Below are positions 55,243 through 63,953 of a stretch of DNA of 64,000 bases, in pieces. Numbering within the stretch: position 1 is the first letter of the stretch; each line of letters begins with the position of its first letter. The notes under the pieces are model-generated. The model did not search any database and was not told the origin of the DNA. It was given only the letters and a program-made list of their open reading frames with translations. The translations under genes were made by a program, and so were the position numbers. The stretch comes from Acidilobaceae archaeon (lineage in GTDB: Archaea; Thermoproteota; Thermoprotei_A; Sulfolobales; Acidilobaceae): the NCBI GenBank assembly GCA_025058835.1, contig JANXEI010000002.1:124001-188000 (forward strand). The letters are read 5' to 3'.

Positions 55243-56607
55243 ATGCGGGCGAAACCCTTGATCTCAGAGGAGAAGCTAGAGCTCCTCTGGAAGGACCTTC
55301 TTCATAAGCAAGAGGAGAGGACTAGGAAGAGCAAGGCCGTTTTCGAGAGAGCCAAGAAGGTGTTGCCAGCCGGAGTTACGTATCATACTCGGTTCTTCAG
55401 CCCCTACCCAGTGTACGTTGAGAGGGCCAAAGGCTCTAGAGTCTGGGACGTGGACGGCAACGAGTACATAGACCTCTGGATGGGCCATGGAACTCACATC
55501 CTAGGACATCTGCCAGATGTGGTCCTGGACTCCATGAAAGAGATCGCTGGCGTGGGCACCCATCTAGGCTTCGAAAACCCCTACGCTGTAGAATATGCAG
55601 AGCTCCTCACGAAGGTGGTACCTAACGTGGAGATGGTGAGGTTCTCAAACAGCGGCACGGAGGCAAACATGTATGTGGTGAGGCTAGTAAGAGCGTACAC
55701 GGGCAGGAAGCACCTGATCAAAATAGAGGGAGGATGGCACGGGGGCTATGATGTGCTCCACACAGGCGTGACGCCTCCCTTCACAGGACCTGACTCAGCA
55801 GGCCTCCCAGAGGAAACGATCATGTACACGATATCGGTGCCCTACAACGACCTGAGTGCCCTAGAGGGAGCACTGAGAAGGTATCCTGCTGCTGCCATCA
55901 TACTGGAACCCGTGCTGGGCGCGGGCGGGTGCATAGAGCCAGTAGAGGGGTACCTCAAGGGAGTGAGGGAGCTGGCAGACAAGTATGGAGCCCTCCTCGT
56001 CCTGGACGAGGTCATCACCGGCTTCAGGCTCTCTCCCGGGGGCGGTCAGGAGTACTTCAACGTAGATGCAGATCTCGTAGTTATGGGTAAAATAGTAGGA
56101 GGAGGGTATCCAGGAGCGGGAGCTTTCGGCGGAAGGAGCGAGATAATGGAGATGCTAGATCATCTGAAGCGCCCCGACCCCAGGTCGAGGCCCTTCCATG
56201 GTGGCACCTTCACTGGTAACCCGGTCTCCATGATCGCCGGGATGGCTATGGTGAGCTACCTACACAAAAACAGAGGCCTTTACGAGAGGGCAAAGGAGAC
56301 GTGGGAGTGGGCAAAGAGGGAGATAGAGGGTATATGTGAAGAGCACGATAGGGCCTGCTGGACCACTGGTACAGCCACTATGTTAGGTGTTCACTTCACG
56401 CGCATAAGGCCTAGGAACGTAAGGGAGGCGTACGAGCTGAGGTGGAGCAGGAGGGCAGAGCAGGCCCTTCACCTCTACTCCAGGCTGAGGGGTATTCTGT
56501 ATATGTCTGAGAAGATGCCTCACTTCCTCCCCTCCCTTGTCCACACGCAGGAGGAGGCGAAGGCTACCGTAGATGCGGTGAGGGAGTTCCTCTCCCTCCT
56601 AAGATAG
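55243..56607 (+). CDS. class III aminotransferase, glutamate-1-semialdehyde 2,1-aminomutase-like
   Basis: 454 residues. PLP enzyme of fold type I: substrate/PLP blocks FSNSGTEANMYVVRLVRAYTG, HGGYDVLHTG, EPVLGAGGC, LVLDEVITGFRLSPGGGQ and the Schiff-base Lys in VVMGKIVGGGYPGAGAFGG; FHGGTFTGNPVSMIAG follows. It resembles HemL and related beta-amino-acid or GSA-type aminotransferases. No other heme-synthesis gene is in the window, so the role as HemL is a guess. Starts at ATG 55243, 8 bases after DUF123; ends convergently with mtnA, overlapping it by 9 bases. Confidence 0.9.
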   Translation: MRAKPLISEEKLELLWKDLLHKQEERTRKSKAVFERAKKVLPAGVTYHTRFFSPYPVYVERAKGSRVWDVDGNEYIDLWMGHGTHILGHLPDVVLDSMKEIAGVGTHLGFENPYAVEYAELLTKVVPNVEMVRFSNSGTEANMYVVRLVRAYTGRKHLIKIEGGWHGGYDVLHTGVTPPFTGPDSAGLPEETIMYTISVPYNDLSALEGALRRYPAAAIILEPVLGAGGCIEPVEGYLKGVRELADKYGALLVLDEVITGFRLSPGGGQEYFNVDADLVVMGKIVGGGYPGAGAFGGRSEIMEMLDHLKRPDPRSRPFHGGTFTGNPVSMIAGMAMVSYLHKNRGLYERAKETWEWAKREIEGICEEHDRACWTTGTATMLGVHFTRIRPRNVREAYELRWSRRAEQALHLYSRLRGILYMSEKMPHFLPSLVHTQEEAKATVDAVREFLSLLR

Positions 56608-57678
56608 GAGCTTGGGCAGGCTCTCTGAATAAGGCTTCGTCGCTATTCCCCTTTCTGTTACTATCCCTGATATGAGCTCCGGCGGCGTTACGTCGAATGC
56701 AGGGTTGTAGACCTCTATGTCCTTCAGAGTTAGCTGAGCCCTCCCCATCACGGTGATCACCTCATCTTTTCCTCTCTCCTCTATGACTATGGACTCTGCA
56801 TCCCACGACCTCTGGACGGTGCTGGTCGGAGCTGCCACGTAGAAAGGTTTGCCCGCATAGTTCGCCGCGAGTGCCACCTGTAAGGTTCCTATCTTGTTTG
56901 CCACATGTCCAGTTAGGACTATTCTGTCTGCTCCCACTATGGCAAGGTCAACTAGACCCCTCTTCATGACTATGGCAACAGCGCTGTCCACTATCAGCTT
57001 GAAAGGTATCCCCTCCTTCTTCAACTCCCAGACGTTGAGCCTAGCTCCTTGTAGCACAGGCCTGGTCTCCGTAGTTATAACCTCCACGCTCTTCCCCTCG
57101 TACCATGCGTACCTTACTATCCCGAGTGCTGTGCCAAAGCCTGCAGTGGCAAGGGCCCCGGTGTTGCAGTGGGTGAGCACCCTCGAGCCGTTCTCTATAA
57201 GCTTTGAGCCTATTCTCCCTATCTCCACGTTGGTCTTTACGTCCTCCACATATATCTTCATAGCCTCATCGACCACCCCCTCCGACACCTTACCCGGATC
57301 TCCAGAGAGAGCATCCCTGCTCGCCCTCCCCATCACCCTGTCCAGAGCCCAGAAGAGGTTGTACGCCGTAGGCCGGGTCGAGGCCAGGACCCTCTTCGCC
57401 TCCTCTAGCTCCCTTAACAGCTCCTCTACACTCCTTGCCTTGCTCTCCAGGGCGGCCAACGCCATGCCGAAGGCAGCAGAGACCCCTATCGCGGGCGCTC
57501 CTCTTATCTCCAAGCTCCTGATCGCCTCAGCCACCCTCCTGTAGTCCCTCGTCCTCCTGTACACCTCCTCGAAGGGGAGCAGCCTCGTGTCCAGCCAGAT
57601 GAACTCTTTGGTCTCCTCATCAAAGTACAGAGGCCTTATCTTGAGAAACCTCTCCAGCTTTGCTAGCTCTGAGTTCAA
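56599..57678 (-). CDS. mtnA: methylthioribose-1-phosphate isomerase-like protein
   Basis: 359 residues, eIF2B-alpha/MtnA family. Signatures: EIRGAPAIGVSAAFGMALA, VLTHCNTGALATAGFGTALG with the catalytic Cys, and LVDLAIVGADRI with the catalytic Asp and the later KIGTLQVALAA. It converts methylthioribose 1-phosphate to methylthioribulose 1-phosphate in methionine salvage; in archaea a related family converts ribose 1,5-bisphosphate to ribulose 1,5-bisphosphate, which cannot be fully excluded, though the C-G and D pattern is the MtnA one. Single gene. Confidence 0.92.
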   Translation of the reverse strand: MNSELAKLERFLKIRPLYFDEETKEFIWLDTRLLPFEEVYRRTRDYRRVAEAIRSLEIRGAPAIGVSAAFGMALAALESKARSVEELLRELEEAKRVLASTRPTAYNLFWALDRVMGRASRDALSGDPGKVSEGVVDEAMKIYVEDVKTNVEIGRIGSKLIENGSRVLTHCNTGALATAGFGTALGIVRYAWYEGKSVEVITTETRPVLQGARLNVWELKKEGIPFKLIVDSAVAIVMKRGLVDLAIVGADRIVLTGHVANKIGTLQVALAANYAGKPFYVAAPTSTVQRSWDAESIVIEERGKDEVITVMGRAQLTLKDIEVYNPAFDVTPPELISGIVTERGIATKPYSESLPKLLS

Positions 57679-57732
57679 GAGCGAATCCCAGCAAAAGCAG
57701 AGCTAAGGCTAAATAAGATCGGGGAGGGAGAG

Positions 57733-58578
57733 ATGGAGCCCTGCTCTGCCGTCCCCGCCCTCTCCTTTGGACTATACTACGAGCCCTCGCTGCATCCCAA
57801 GCCTGGCGCTGTGACCCCTCTGGCTCCTCACCGCGACAAGGACTTCCAGGACTTCCTCCTCAGCGCCTCTCTCGCGGAGCTTTCCCTCATGGAGTCTTGC
57901 AAGAAAGCCTCCCTATCTGCAGGGTTGAAGAAGTACAGGGAGCTTTCTATTGCCCTAGGGCTTACGACGAATGTGTCTATAGGTTCTGCCCTCCTCCATA
58001 TGCCGCTCTCGACTGCCCTGGGAGACGGCCTCGCATCTCCTGAACAGCTCGCCCGCAGGGCTCATCACATAGTTACCAAGAGCGGGGAGGAGGAGGCGAG
58101 GGAGTACTACATGTTGCTCGAGGCCTTCAAGCCATCTCACCTGGGCAGATACGAAGGCCCTGTGCCCTCAGTAGGATCTGGCTATCCGTCCTCCTTCATA
58201 GAAGTGTTGAAGGTAGCCTCCTGGGATATGGTGCATAGAGAGCTCCTTACCGGCTACCCGCTGTCGCTAGGAGTGCTAAGAGAGCTGAGAGGGGAGGGGC
58301 CGCTGAAGTCCAAGGCTCTGAGGGCTCTCCTCCTTCTTCTCTCCGAAAACGGGGACACGCTGATAGGGAGCAAGTACGGCTTCTCAGCGTATAAGAGAGC
58401 AAAGGAGGAGGCAAGAGAGGCTCTGCTCCTATCTGAGAGGGTAGGCGTGGAAAAAGCAATGAGCTGGCTAGATGACCTCTGGAGGCCGAGGGGCTGGAAC
58501 CCGGGCGCTGCTCTGGACGTTCTGAGCGTCTCGATCAGCTTTTACAACTACGAAAGAGTCTTGCCCTTCATCTCCTAG
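57733..58578 (+). CDS. CitG-family (triphosphoribosyl-dephospho-CoA synthase-like) protein
   Basis: 281 residues. The family reading is visible: YYEPSLHPKPGAVTPLAPHRDKDF with the P-K-P-G motif, LTTNVSIGSALLHMPLSTALGD, a helix FIEVLKVASWDMVHRELLTGYP, and a late WNPGAALDVLSVSISF. Bacterial CitG/MdcB make the phosphoribosyl-dephospho-CoA prosthetic group of citrate lyase or malonate decarboxylase; no gene for those is here. Many archaea carry a homologue with no known partner. It lies convergent with citrate synthase (11-base overlap), a suggestive but unproven neighbour. Confidence 0.85.
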   Translation: MEPCSAVPALSFGLYYEPSLHPKPGAVTPLAPHRDKDFQDFLLSASLAELSLMESCKKASLSAGLKKYRELSIALGLTTNVSIGSALLHMPLSTALGDGLASPEQLARRAHHIVTKSGEEEAREYYMLLEAFKPSHLGRYEGPVPSVGSGYPSSFIEVLKVASWDMVHRELLTGYPLSLGVLRELRGEGPLKSKALRALLLLLSENGDTLIGSKYGFSAYKRAKEEAREALLLSERVGVEKAMSWLDDLWRPRGWNPGAALDVLSVSISFYNYERVLPFIS

Positions 58579-59770
58579 CTGTCATCGGCTGATATTTCAG
58601 CCCCACAGGCCCTACGTACTTCTCCGTAGGCCTGATGAGCTTGTTGTCAAGAGACTGCTCTATGTAGTGCGAGGTCCAGCCCACTACCCTCCCCATGGCA
58701 AAGACCGGCGTGTACATAGGTACGGGTATATGGAGCTGGTAATACAGTATGGCAGTGTATAGGTCTATGTTCGCAGGTATCCTCTTCGCCTCCCACATGA
58801 CCTTCTCGGCAGCCTTGATCACTTTGTACCAGGTCTCCCCGTCCTTCAGCTTCCTCACGAACTCTGCAGCCACATCGGTCCTCGGGTCCTTGAGCTTGTA
58901 CACCCTATGACCGAAGCCCATGACCCTCTCCTTCCTCGCCAGCTTCTCTTTGATGTACTCCACTATGTACTCCTCCATTGGCACTCCCTTCTCGCTAGCC
59001 TTCTTCTTCACCTCCAGGAACATCTTCATGGCCTCTTCGTTAGCCCCCCCGTGGAGCGGGCCCTTGAGCGCGGCAATACCCGCAGCGACAGCACTGTACA
59101 TGTCGCTAAGGGTGCTCCCCACCACCCTCACAGCGAAGGTAGAGGCATTGAAACCGTGATCCATATATAGGATGAGCGAAGACTCGAAGGCCCTCACCTC
59201 CAGCTCGCTGTGATCTCTCATCGTTATCATCCTCAGCAAGTCATGAGCGTGGCTGAGCTCCCCTTCTGGCCTAAGGAAGGTGCCGTGGTAAGCAAGGTTG
59301 TACGCTGCGGCAAAAATCACCGGTAGCTGAGCGATCAACCTTATCTGGTGCTCGTACAGGTAGTCCTTGTCTAGCCTCCACTCCGGGGCGTATATCTGAC
59401 CCAAGAGCAAGGCTCCGTAAGCGCCATAGTACATAGGATGGGTCTGGGGGAGGAGCTTCAGGGCATCGTAGACCTTCTCTGGCACCCTTGTCCTCCAGTA
59501 GTCCACCTTCTTCCTGTACTCCTTGTACTCCTCCTCTGTGGGCAGGGTGCCGTAAGATATGAGGTAGGCAGCCTCGTAGAAGTCAGCGTTCATCCCCAGG
59601 TCCTCTATCGTGTACCCCCTGTAGAGAGTGTTCTCCCCTCTGGGGTCAACTCCGCTGATGCTAGTAGTGTCGGTTATGACCTGCTCTAGCCCCTTCGGCA
59701 CCACGATAAAGGAGCCAAGCCCAGGGATCTCCTCGATGCTAACGTTAACCTTCTTCAGGAGCTCACTCAA
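58568..59770 (-). CDS. gltA: citrate synthase
   Basis: 400 residues starting at TTG. Condenses acetyl-CoA and oxaloacetate, first TCA step. Catalytic histidines and Asp lie in LILYMDHGFNASTFAVRVVGST (family DHxxNAS), GPLHGGANEEAM, and VMGFGHRVYKLKDPR; the C-terminal LDNKLIRPTEKYVGP block is archaeal citrate/2-methylcitrate synthase. A TATA-like TTATTTATTAA at ~59805-59815 serves it. Family members can also use propionyl-CoA, so 2-methylcitrate synthase is possible. Confidence 0.95.
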   Translation of the reverse strand: MSELLKKVNVSIEEIPGLGSFIVVPKGLEQVITDTTSISGVDPRGENTLYRGYTIEDLGMNADFYEAAYLISYGTLPTEEEYKEYRKKVDYWRTRVPEKVYDALKLLPQTHPMYYGAYGALLLGQIYAPEWRLDKDYLYEHQIRLIAQLPVIFAAAYNLAYHGTFLRPEGELSHAHDLLRMITMRDHSELEVRAFESSLILYMDHGFNASTFAVRVVGSTLSDMYSAVAAGIAALKGPLHGGANEEAMKMFLEVKKKASEKGVPMEEYIVEYIKEKLARKERVMGFGHRVYKLKDPRTDVAAEFVRKLKDGETWYKVIKAAEKVMWEAKRIPANIDLYTAILYYQLHIPVPMYTPVFAMGRVVGWTSHYIEQSLDNKLIRPTEKYVGPVGLKYQPMTARR

Positions 59771-59829
59771 AGCCTACACCTGGGTCAAATGACGAATTTG
59801 GCTTAATAAATAATATCTTCATATTAGAA

Positions 59830-60945
59830 TTAGGCCTCTGCAAGGAGCTCCATGGGCTCTATGCCGAGCTCCTCTGCAAGGCCTGAGTAGGAAAGGATGC
59901 CGGAGACCATGAGCCTTTCTGCATCCTCCCTACTGAGCCCCCTCGAGCGCAGGTAGAAGAGGTGATCATGCGCTATGTGAGATATCCCTGCCGAATGGTT
60001 ACCCTTCGCGACGTCGCCGGAGTGGATCTCTAGCACTGGCACAGCAAAGCCTCTAGCCTCTTCGCCTATCATGACCACCTGCAGCTCTATCTCAGAGGAG
60101 GCTTGGTATGCGCTCTCTTCGACTATTGCAGAGCCGCGGAAGGAGAGGTAGCCCTTGTTCAAGGCCGCTCCTCTGCCGTTAACGGCTACGTCGCTGTATG
60201 CTCCTACGTTGTATGAGTTTAGGATGAAGTCCGCCCTAGTGTCTTTCCTTGCCACAGAGCTGGCGAGGGCCTTCAGCTTTGCCTCTTTGCCTTTCACAAC
60301 GTAGTCTACCTGCACTCTGCTCATCTTCCCGCCTGCCAACAAGCTCCTCGACTCGACCTCAGCTTCGTCGTGAACTAGGAGCTTCCCTGCCGTGAAGGCC
60401 ACGCTCTCGTGGGAGTGAACAGAAAGGAGGTGGACTCCGACCTTTGCCCTCTCCTCAACCACTCCCTCAAAGAGGAAGGTCTTCATGTTGCGGCCGAGGG
60501 GTAGGACGTCAAGTATGTAAATGTTGCCCAAAGATCCCTGGGCTACTCTCAGAGTGACGTGATGTCCCATGTATGATTCCCCTCCTATGCTGAGGATGAA
60601 CAGGTTGCCGAAGTCTCCCCTCAGCTCCAGATGGGCGCCTGCGCCCCACCTCGCTGCGTGGTAAGCAGTCATTTTGTCGCTCACCTGAATGAAACTGAAG
60701 GGATCCTTGGGAGACTCTGACACCTCTACGCCTTCTGCTCTGGCGTAGGACACTCCCTTCCCTAGTTTCACGTGAGCCTTCAGGTGGGAGAGGTAGTGCG
60801 GTAGTTCTAGCTCCCTCTCAGAGTAGGGCAGTCCCAGCCTCTCCTCAAAGGCCTTCCAGTCGGTATAGTACTTCACTGTGGGCGTGTCTGCGATATGTTG
60901 GAAGGGGAGGGAGCGAGAGAGCTCTAGGTACTTCTCCCTGTTCAT
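59830..60945 (-). CDS. sufD: Fe-S assembly protein SufD
   Basis: 371 residues of the SufB/SufD beta-helix family: FQHIADTPTVKYYTDWKAFEE at the start, LEIHSGDVAKGNHSAGISHIAHDHLFYLRSRGLSREDAERLMV near the end, with the conserved GNHSAG and RGLSREDA pattern. Forms the SufB-SufC-SufD scaffold that builds Fe-S clusters. It directly follows sufB (one base between), so it is the last gene of the sufB-sufD transcript. Confidence 0.93.
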   Translation of the reverse strand: MNREKYLELSRSLPFQHIADTPTVKYYTDWKAFEERLGLPYSERELELPHYLSHLKAHVKLGKGVSYARAEGVEVSESPKDPFSFIQVSDKMTAYHAARWGAGAHLELRGDFGNLFILSIGGESYMGHHVTLRVAQGSLGNIYILDVLPLGRNMKTFLFEGVVEERAKVGVHLLSVHSHESVAFTAGKLLVHDEAEVESRSLLAGGKMSRVQVDYVVKGKEAKLKALASSVARKDTRADFILNSYNVGAYSDVAVNGRGAALNKGYLSFRGSAIVEESAYQASSEIELQVVMIGEEARGFAVPVLEIHSGDVAKGNHSAGISHIAHDHLFYLRSRGLSREDAERLMVSGILSYSGLAEELGIEPMELLAEA

Positions 60946-62376
60946 CTAACCATAACCACCCAGTTTCTTGAACTCTAGCTGGACTACCCTTGCTAGCACC
61001 TGAGCATACTCGAACGGGAGATCTACCATGATCTCGTCCAGGAAGCCTAGCACAATGAGGCTCTTGGCCTCGTCCTCCTCTATGCCCTTGCTCTGCATGT
61101 AGAAGAGCTGTGCCTCGCTCAGCCTGCCAGTCCTCGCCTCGTGACTAACCGTGGCAGTGGGCTCATCGACCTGGTTGTGTGGATAGGTGTATGCCTTGCT
61201 CTTGCTGTCGAATATCATTGCCTCACACTCCACGTTCGAGGTAGCTTCCTTTGCTCCCTTCGCTATCCTTATGATGCCTCTGTAGGTGTTGATGCCTCCC
61301 TCAGCGCTCACTGACTTGTTTATTATTTTGCTCTTCGTGTTTCTGCCCACATGTATGGCCTTACTCCCCGTATCCTTGATCACAGGCCCCTTAGCTAGCT
61401 GGATCACAGTGTTCCGGGTAGCGCTGTTGTCCCCCTTCAGCACCGTGCTCGGGTAAGTGTAGGTGATCTTGCTCCCAATGCTCCCCTCCACCCAATCGAC
61501 CCTCGCGTTGTCCTCCGCTATCCCCCTCTTGTTGTTCAGGTTCACTACATCTCTGCTCCAGTTCTGCACGGTCACTATCTTCACCTTCGCTCCCCTGTGC
61601 GCATATGCCTCCACCATGCCGTCGTGGAAGCTGAACCTGCTTAGCCTAGGCGCACTGCAGCCCTCGATCCAGGTGATCTCTGCGCCCTCGTCAGCTACGA
61701 TGAGAGAGTGCTCGAACTGGCCCTCTGCGGACTTGCCTATCAAGAAGAAGGACTCGATGGGCTCAGGTATCCTAACTCCCTTAGGGACGTAGATGAACAC
61801 GCCCCCGCTCCAGAGGGCTCCGTGGAGGGCTGCGAACTTGTGCTCTGTGTACGGGTAGACCTTGAGGAAGTACTCTTTCACCAAATCTGGGTACTTCTTC
61901 ACGGCCTCCTCTATGGGCATCACTATAACTCCCTTCTCGCTCAGATGCTTCTTGACCTTTGCGTAAATGGTCTCACTGTCATATATCGTGGTCAGTCCAG
62001 CCAGGAGCTTCTTCTCCAGCTCTGGCAGGCCGAGCTTGTCGTAGTACTCCCTCAGCTCTCTAGGCAGATCTTCCCAGCTGCTCACCAGCTGGGCCTCAGG
62101 TTTAGAGTAAACCACTAGTTCCTCCAAATCTATGCTCTCAATGCCCGTCACCCACTTAGGCATGGGGAGCTTGTGGAAGAACTCGAGGCTCTTGAGCCTG
62201 AGCCTCTTCATCCACTCGGGCTCCCCCTTTATTCTGCTTATCTCCTCTACAGTGCTGGGGCTTATGTCCCCCTTGAGCTCCACCTCGCTCTTGTAGGGCC
62301 TCTCGTGACCTAGAAGCTCCACCGCTGCCTCGGTGCTCCTGAAGATCTCCTCCCTCAGCTCCACTGGCTTGCCCAT
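60946..62376 (-). CDS. sufB: Fe-S assembly protein SufB
   Basis: 476 residues. VSSWEDLPRELREYYDKLGLPELEKKLLAGLTTIYDSE near the N-terminus and the C-terminal block GINTYRGIIRIAKGAKEATSNVECEAMIFDSKSKAYTYP, HNQVDEPTATVSHEARTGRLSEAQLFYMQSKGIEEDEA define SufB, the cluster-assembly scaffold. ATG has AAAGGAGGTGG upstream, the strongest ribosome site in this region. It has its own TATA box (62411-62417) and operator, so it is transcribed separately from sufC although on the same strand. Confidence 0.96.
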   Translation of the reverse strand: MGKPVELREEIFRSTEAAVELLGHERPYKSEVELKGDISPSTVEEISRIKGEPEWMKRLRLKSLEFFHKLPMPKWVTGIESIDLEELVVYSKPEAQLVSSWEDLPRELREYYDKLGLPELEKKLLAGLTTIYDSETIYAKVKKHLSEKGVIVMPIEEAVKKYPDLVKEYFLKVYPYTEHKFAALHGALWSGGVFIYVPKGVRIPEPIESFFLIGKSAEGQFEHSLIVADEGAEITWIEGCSAPRLSRFSFHDGMVEAYAHRGAKVKIVTVQNWSRDVVNLNNKRGIAEDNARVDWVEGSIGSKITYTYPSTVLKGDNSATRNTVIQLAKGPVIKDTGSKAIHVGRNTKSKIINKSVSAEGGINTYRGIIRIAKGAKEATSNVECEAMIFDSKSKAYTYPHNQVDEPTATVSHEARTGRLSEAQLFYMQSKGIEEDEAKSLIVLGFLDEIMVDLPFEYAQVLARVVQLEFKKLGGYG

Positions 62377-62387
62377 TCAACCCACCT

Positions 62388-62405
62388 CCTTTAACGCTGT
62401 TAACG
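62388..62405. promoter_or_regulatory. operator-like palindrome in the sufB promoter
   Basis: CCTTTAACGCTGTTAACG. Core TTAAC-gct-GTTAA is a perfect inverted repeat. It lies about 17 bases downstream of the TATA box centre (TTATAAAG, 62411-62418, read on the minus strand) and covers the predicted start site. The same core at the same distance occurs upstream of sufC. Confidence 0.55.
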
Positions 62406-62432
62406 AAGAGTTATAAAGGGAGATAATAGCGC

Positions 62433-63182
62433 TCATTTCCTCCACTCCTTTGCAGCTGCGTATCCCTTCTCCTCTATTGCATATGCAAGCTCAGCCCCTC
62501 CCCTTGCCACTACCTCTCCCCCGATGAGGACGGTCACCTCATCTGGCGCCACGTGTTTCAGGAGCCTTGCATAGTGGGTAATGAGCATGACTGCCTTCCC
62601 CTCCTCTCTGAAACGCCTTACATATTCTGCCACCTTCTTGATCCCGTCCACATCGAGGCCCGAGTCCGGCTCGTCAAGGATGACTACCTTGGGCTTCAGG
62701 AGGACTGCCTGGAGGAGCTCGCTCCTCTTCTTCTCCCCGCCGCTGAAGCCCACGTTGGTCTCCCTCTGGAGGAGCTCTAGACTTAGCCCCAGCTCCGATG
62801 CCGTGGTCCTCATGTTCCTCATAATGCTCGGATCTTTTACCTTGGTGAGCTCTGCCTCCCCGAGCCTCTTGTTGGCAGCAGCCAGAATCAAGGTGCTAAG
62901 CCTCACGCCAGGGAGAGCTGGCGGGTCCTGCATCCCCAGGTAGATCCCTTTGAGGGTCCTCTCATGCGTCTCCAAGCCCAGTATACTTTCTCCGTCCAGC
63001 AAGATGTCGCCTTCAACGACCTCGTAACCCTCTCTGCCCATAATAGTGTATGCAAGGGAGGACTTGCCGCTGCCGTTTGGTCCCATTATTGCATGTATTG
63101 TCCCGTACTTCACGTTAAGACTTACTCCCCTTAGAACCATCTTGTCCCCTATCTTCACCGTCAGGTTCTTGACCTCTAGCAT
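62433..63182 (-). CDS. sufC: Fe-S assembly ATPase SufC
   Basis: 249 residues from ATG 63182 (MLEVKNLTVKIGDKMVLRG); a GTG at 63200 lies inside the palindrome and is not used. ABC-type ATPase: Walker A MGPNGSGKSSLAYT, signature FSGGEKKRSELLQ, Walker B KVVILDEPDSGLDVDG with catalytic Glu, and H-loop LITHYARLL. The FSGGEKKR reading is specific to SufC. It drives the SufBCD scaffold; SufS is not in the window. Confidence 0.95.
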   Translation of the reverse strand: MLEVKNLTVKIGDKMVLRGVSLNVKYGTIHAIMGPNGSGKSSLAYTIMGREGYEVVEGDILLDGESILGLETHERTLKGIYLGMQDPPALPGVRLSTLILAAANKRLGEAELTKVKDPSIMRNMRTTASELGLSLELLQRETNVGFSGGEKKRSELLQAVLLKPKVVILDEPDSGLDVDGIKKVAEYVRRFREEGKAVMLITHYARLLKHVAPDEVTVLIGGEVVARGGAELAYAIEEKGYAAAKEWRK

Positions 63183-63190
63183 CTCTGTTC

Positions 63191-63209
63191 CCTTTAACAC
63201 TGTTAAAGG
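63191..63209. promoter_or_regulatory. operator-like palindrome in the sufC promoter
   Basis: CCTTTAACA-C-TGTTAAAGG, a perfect 9+1+9 inverted repeat. It lies between a TATA-like CTATTAAAC (63213-63221, read on the minus strand) and the predicted start site, as in the sufB promoter, and upstream of the sufC ATG at 63182. Confidence 0.65.
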
Positions 63210-63215
63210 AAGCTA

Positions 63216-63953
63216 TTAAACCTGATCAAGACTCTTCACGTACTCTAAATACTCTCTGTCCCCGTAAATGGTGGACTGTTCCCTCGCTACCCTCTCCATC
63301 AGCCTCTCCCCTTCCCCCTCTATGATGCTGAGCACTAGCCCTATTCCCCTCTCGTTCCTCTCCCTCGGATCTATGGGTAGCCCCGCCCTCCCTATGCTCG
63401 CCTTTGCTAACAGCCAAGAGTAGAAAGCTACCTTGTCAGCCCTCGCCTCCCTTGCCCCTGCCCAGTACAACTCCCTCACATATGCCATACTAACCGTCTT
63501 GGCTATCTTCTGCTCAGCGTTCTCGTAGAGAGCCCTGGAGGACCTCAGCAAGTCCTCCATGATTTCTCTCTCATCGAGGCCAGAGAAAGGAGTCCTGAGG
63601 GCAGCCATTACGAAGGCACGAGATATAGCTGGGACGATGTCTCCGTGGAGGAGCGAGAGGGCGGCAGAGAAAGAGCTGCTTAGCAGAGCCTTCATGAAGG
63701 CTTCCTCTGGCTTTCCAACGCTCGGAGCGTACTTCCCAGATGCCATCTGCTCCACCTCCTCCGCAGAAACAGGATCTGTGGCAGCCGGACTCCCCCCTAC
63801 CTCTACCCAAGGAACGCTCACAATGCCTCTAGTGAGGGAGAGCTGAGGGCTCCTGAGCACCTTGAACTCGAGGCCCCTCAGAGATTTCCCCTTGAGCTCC
63901 TTAACGAGATGGTAGCTAGAGTAGCAAGTGGGGTGAACGTATATGGTTATCAT
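63216..63953 (-). CDS. glutaredoxin-like protein upstream of sufC, function unknown
   Basis: 245 residues. The first ~70 residues look like a glutaredoxin/thioredoxin fold: strand MITIYVHPTCYSSYHLVKEL with a C-Y-S-S where the usual C-x-x-C would be (the second Cys lost), helix and VPWVEVGGSP with cis-Pro-like context. Residues ~80-245 are helical (SSSFSAALSLLHGDIVPAISRA, LLRSSRALYENAEQKIAKTV) and unrecognised. ATG 63953 starts MITIYVHPT. It lies just upstream of sufC on the same strand, so a role in sulfur or Fe-S handling is possible. Confidence 0.7.
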   Translation of the reverse strand: MITIYVHPTCYSSYHLVKELKGKSLRGLEFKVLRSPQLSLTRGIVSVPWVEVGGSPAATDPVSAEEVEQMASGKYAPSVGKPEEAFMKALLSSSFSAALSLLHGDIVPAISRAFVMAALRTPFSGLDEREIMEDLLRSSRALYENAEQKIAKTVSMAYVRELYWAGAREARADKVAFYSWLLAKASIGRAGLPIDPRERNERGIGLVLSIIEGEGERLMERVAREQSTIYGDREYLEYVKSLDQV

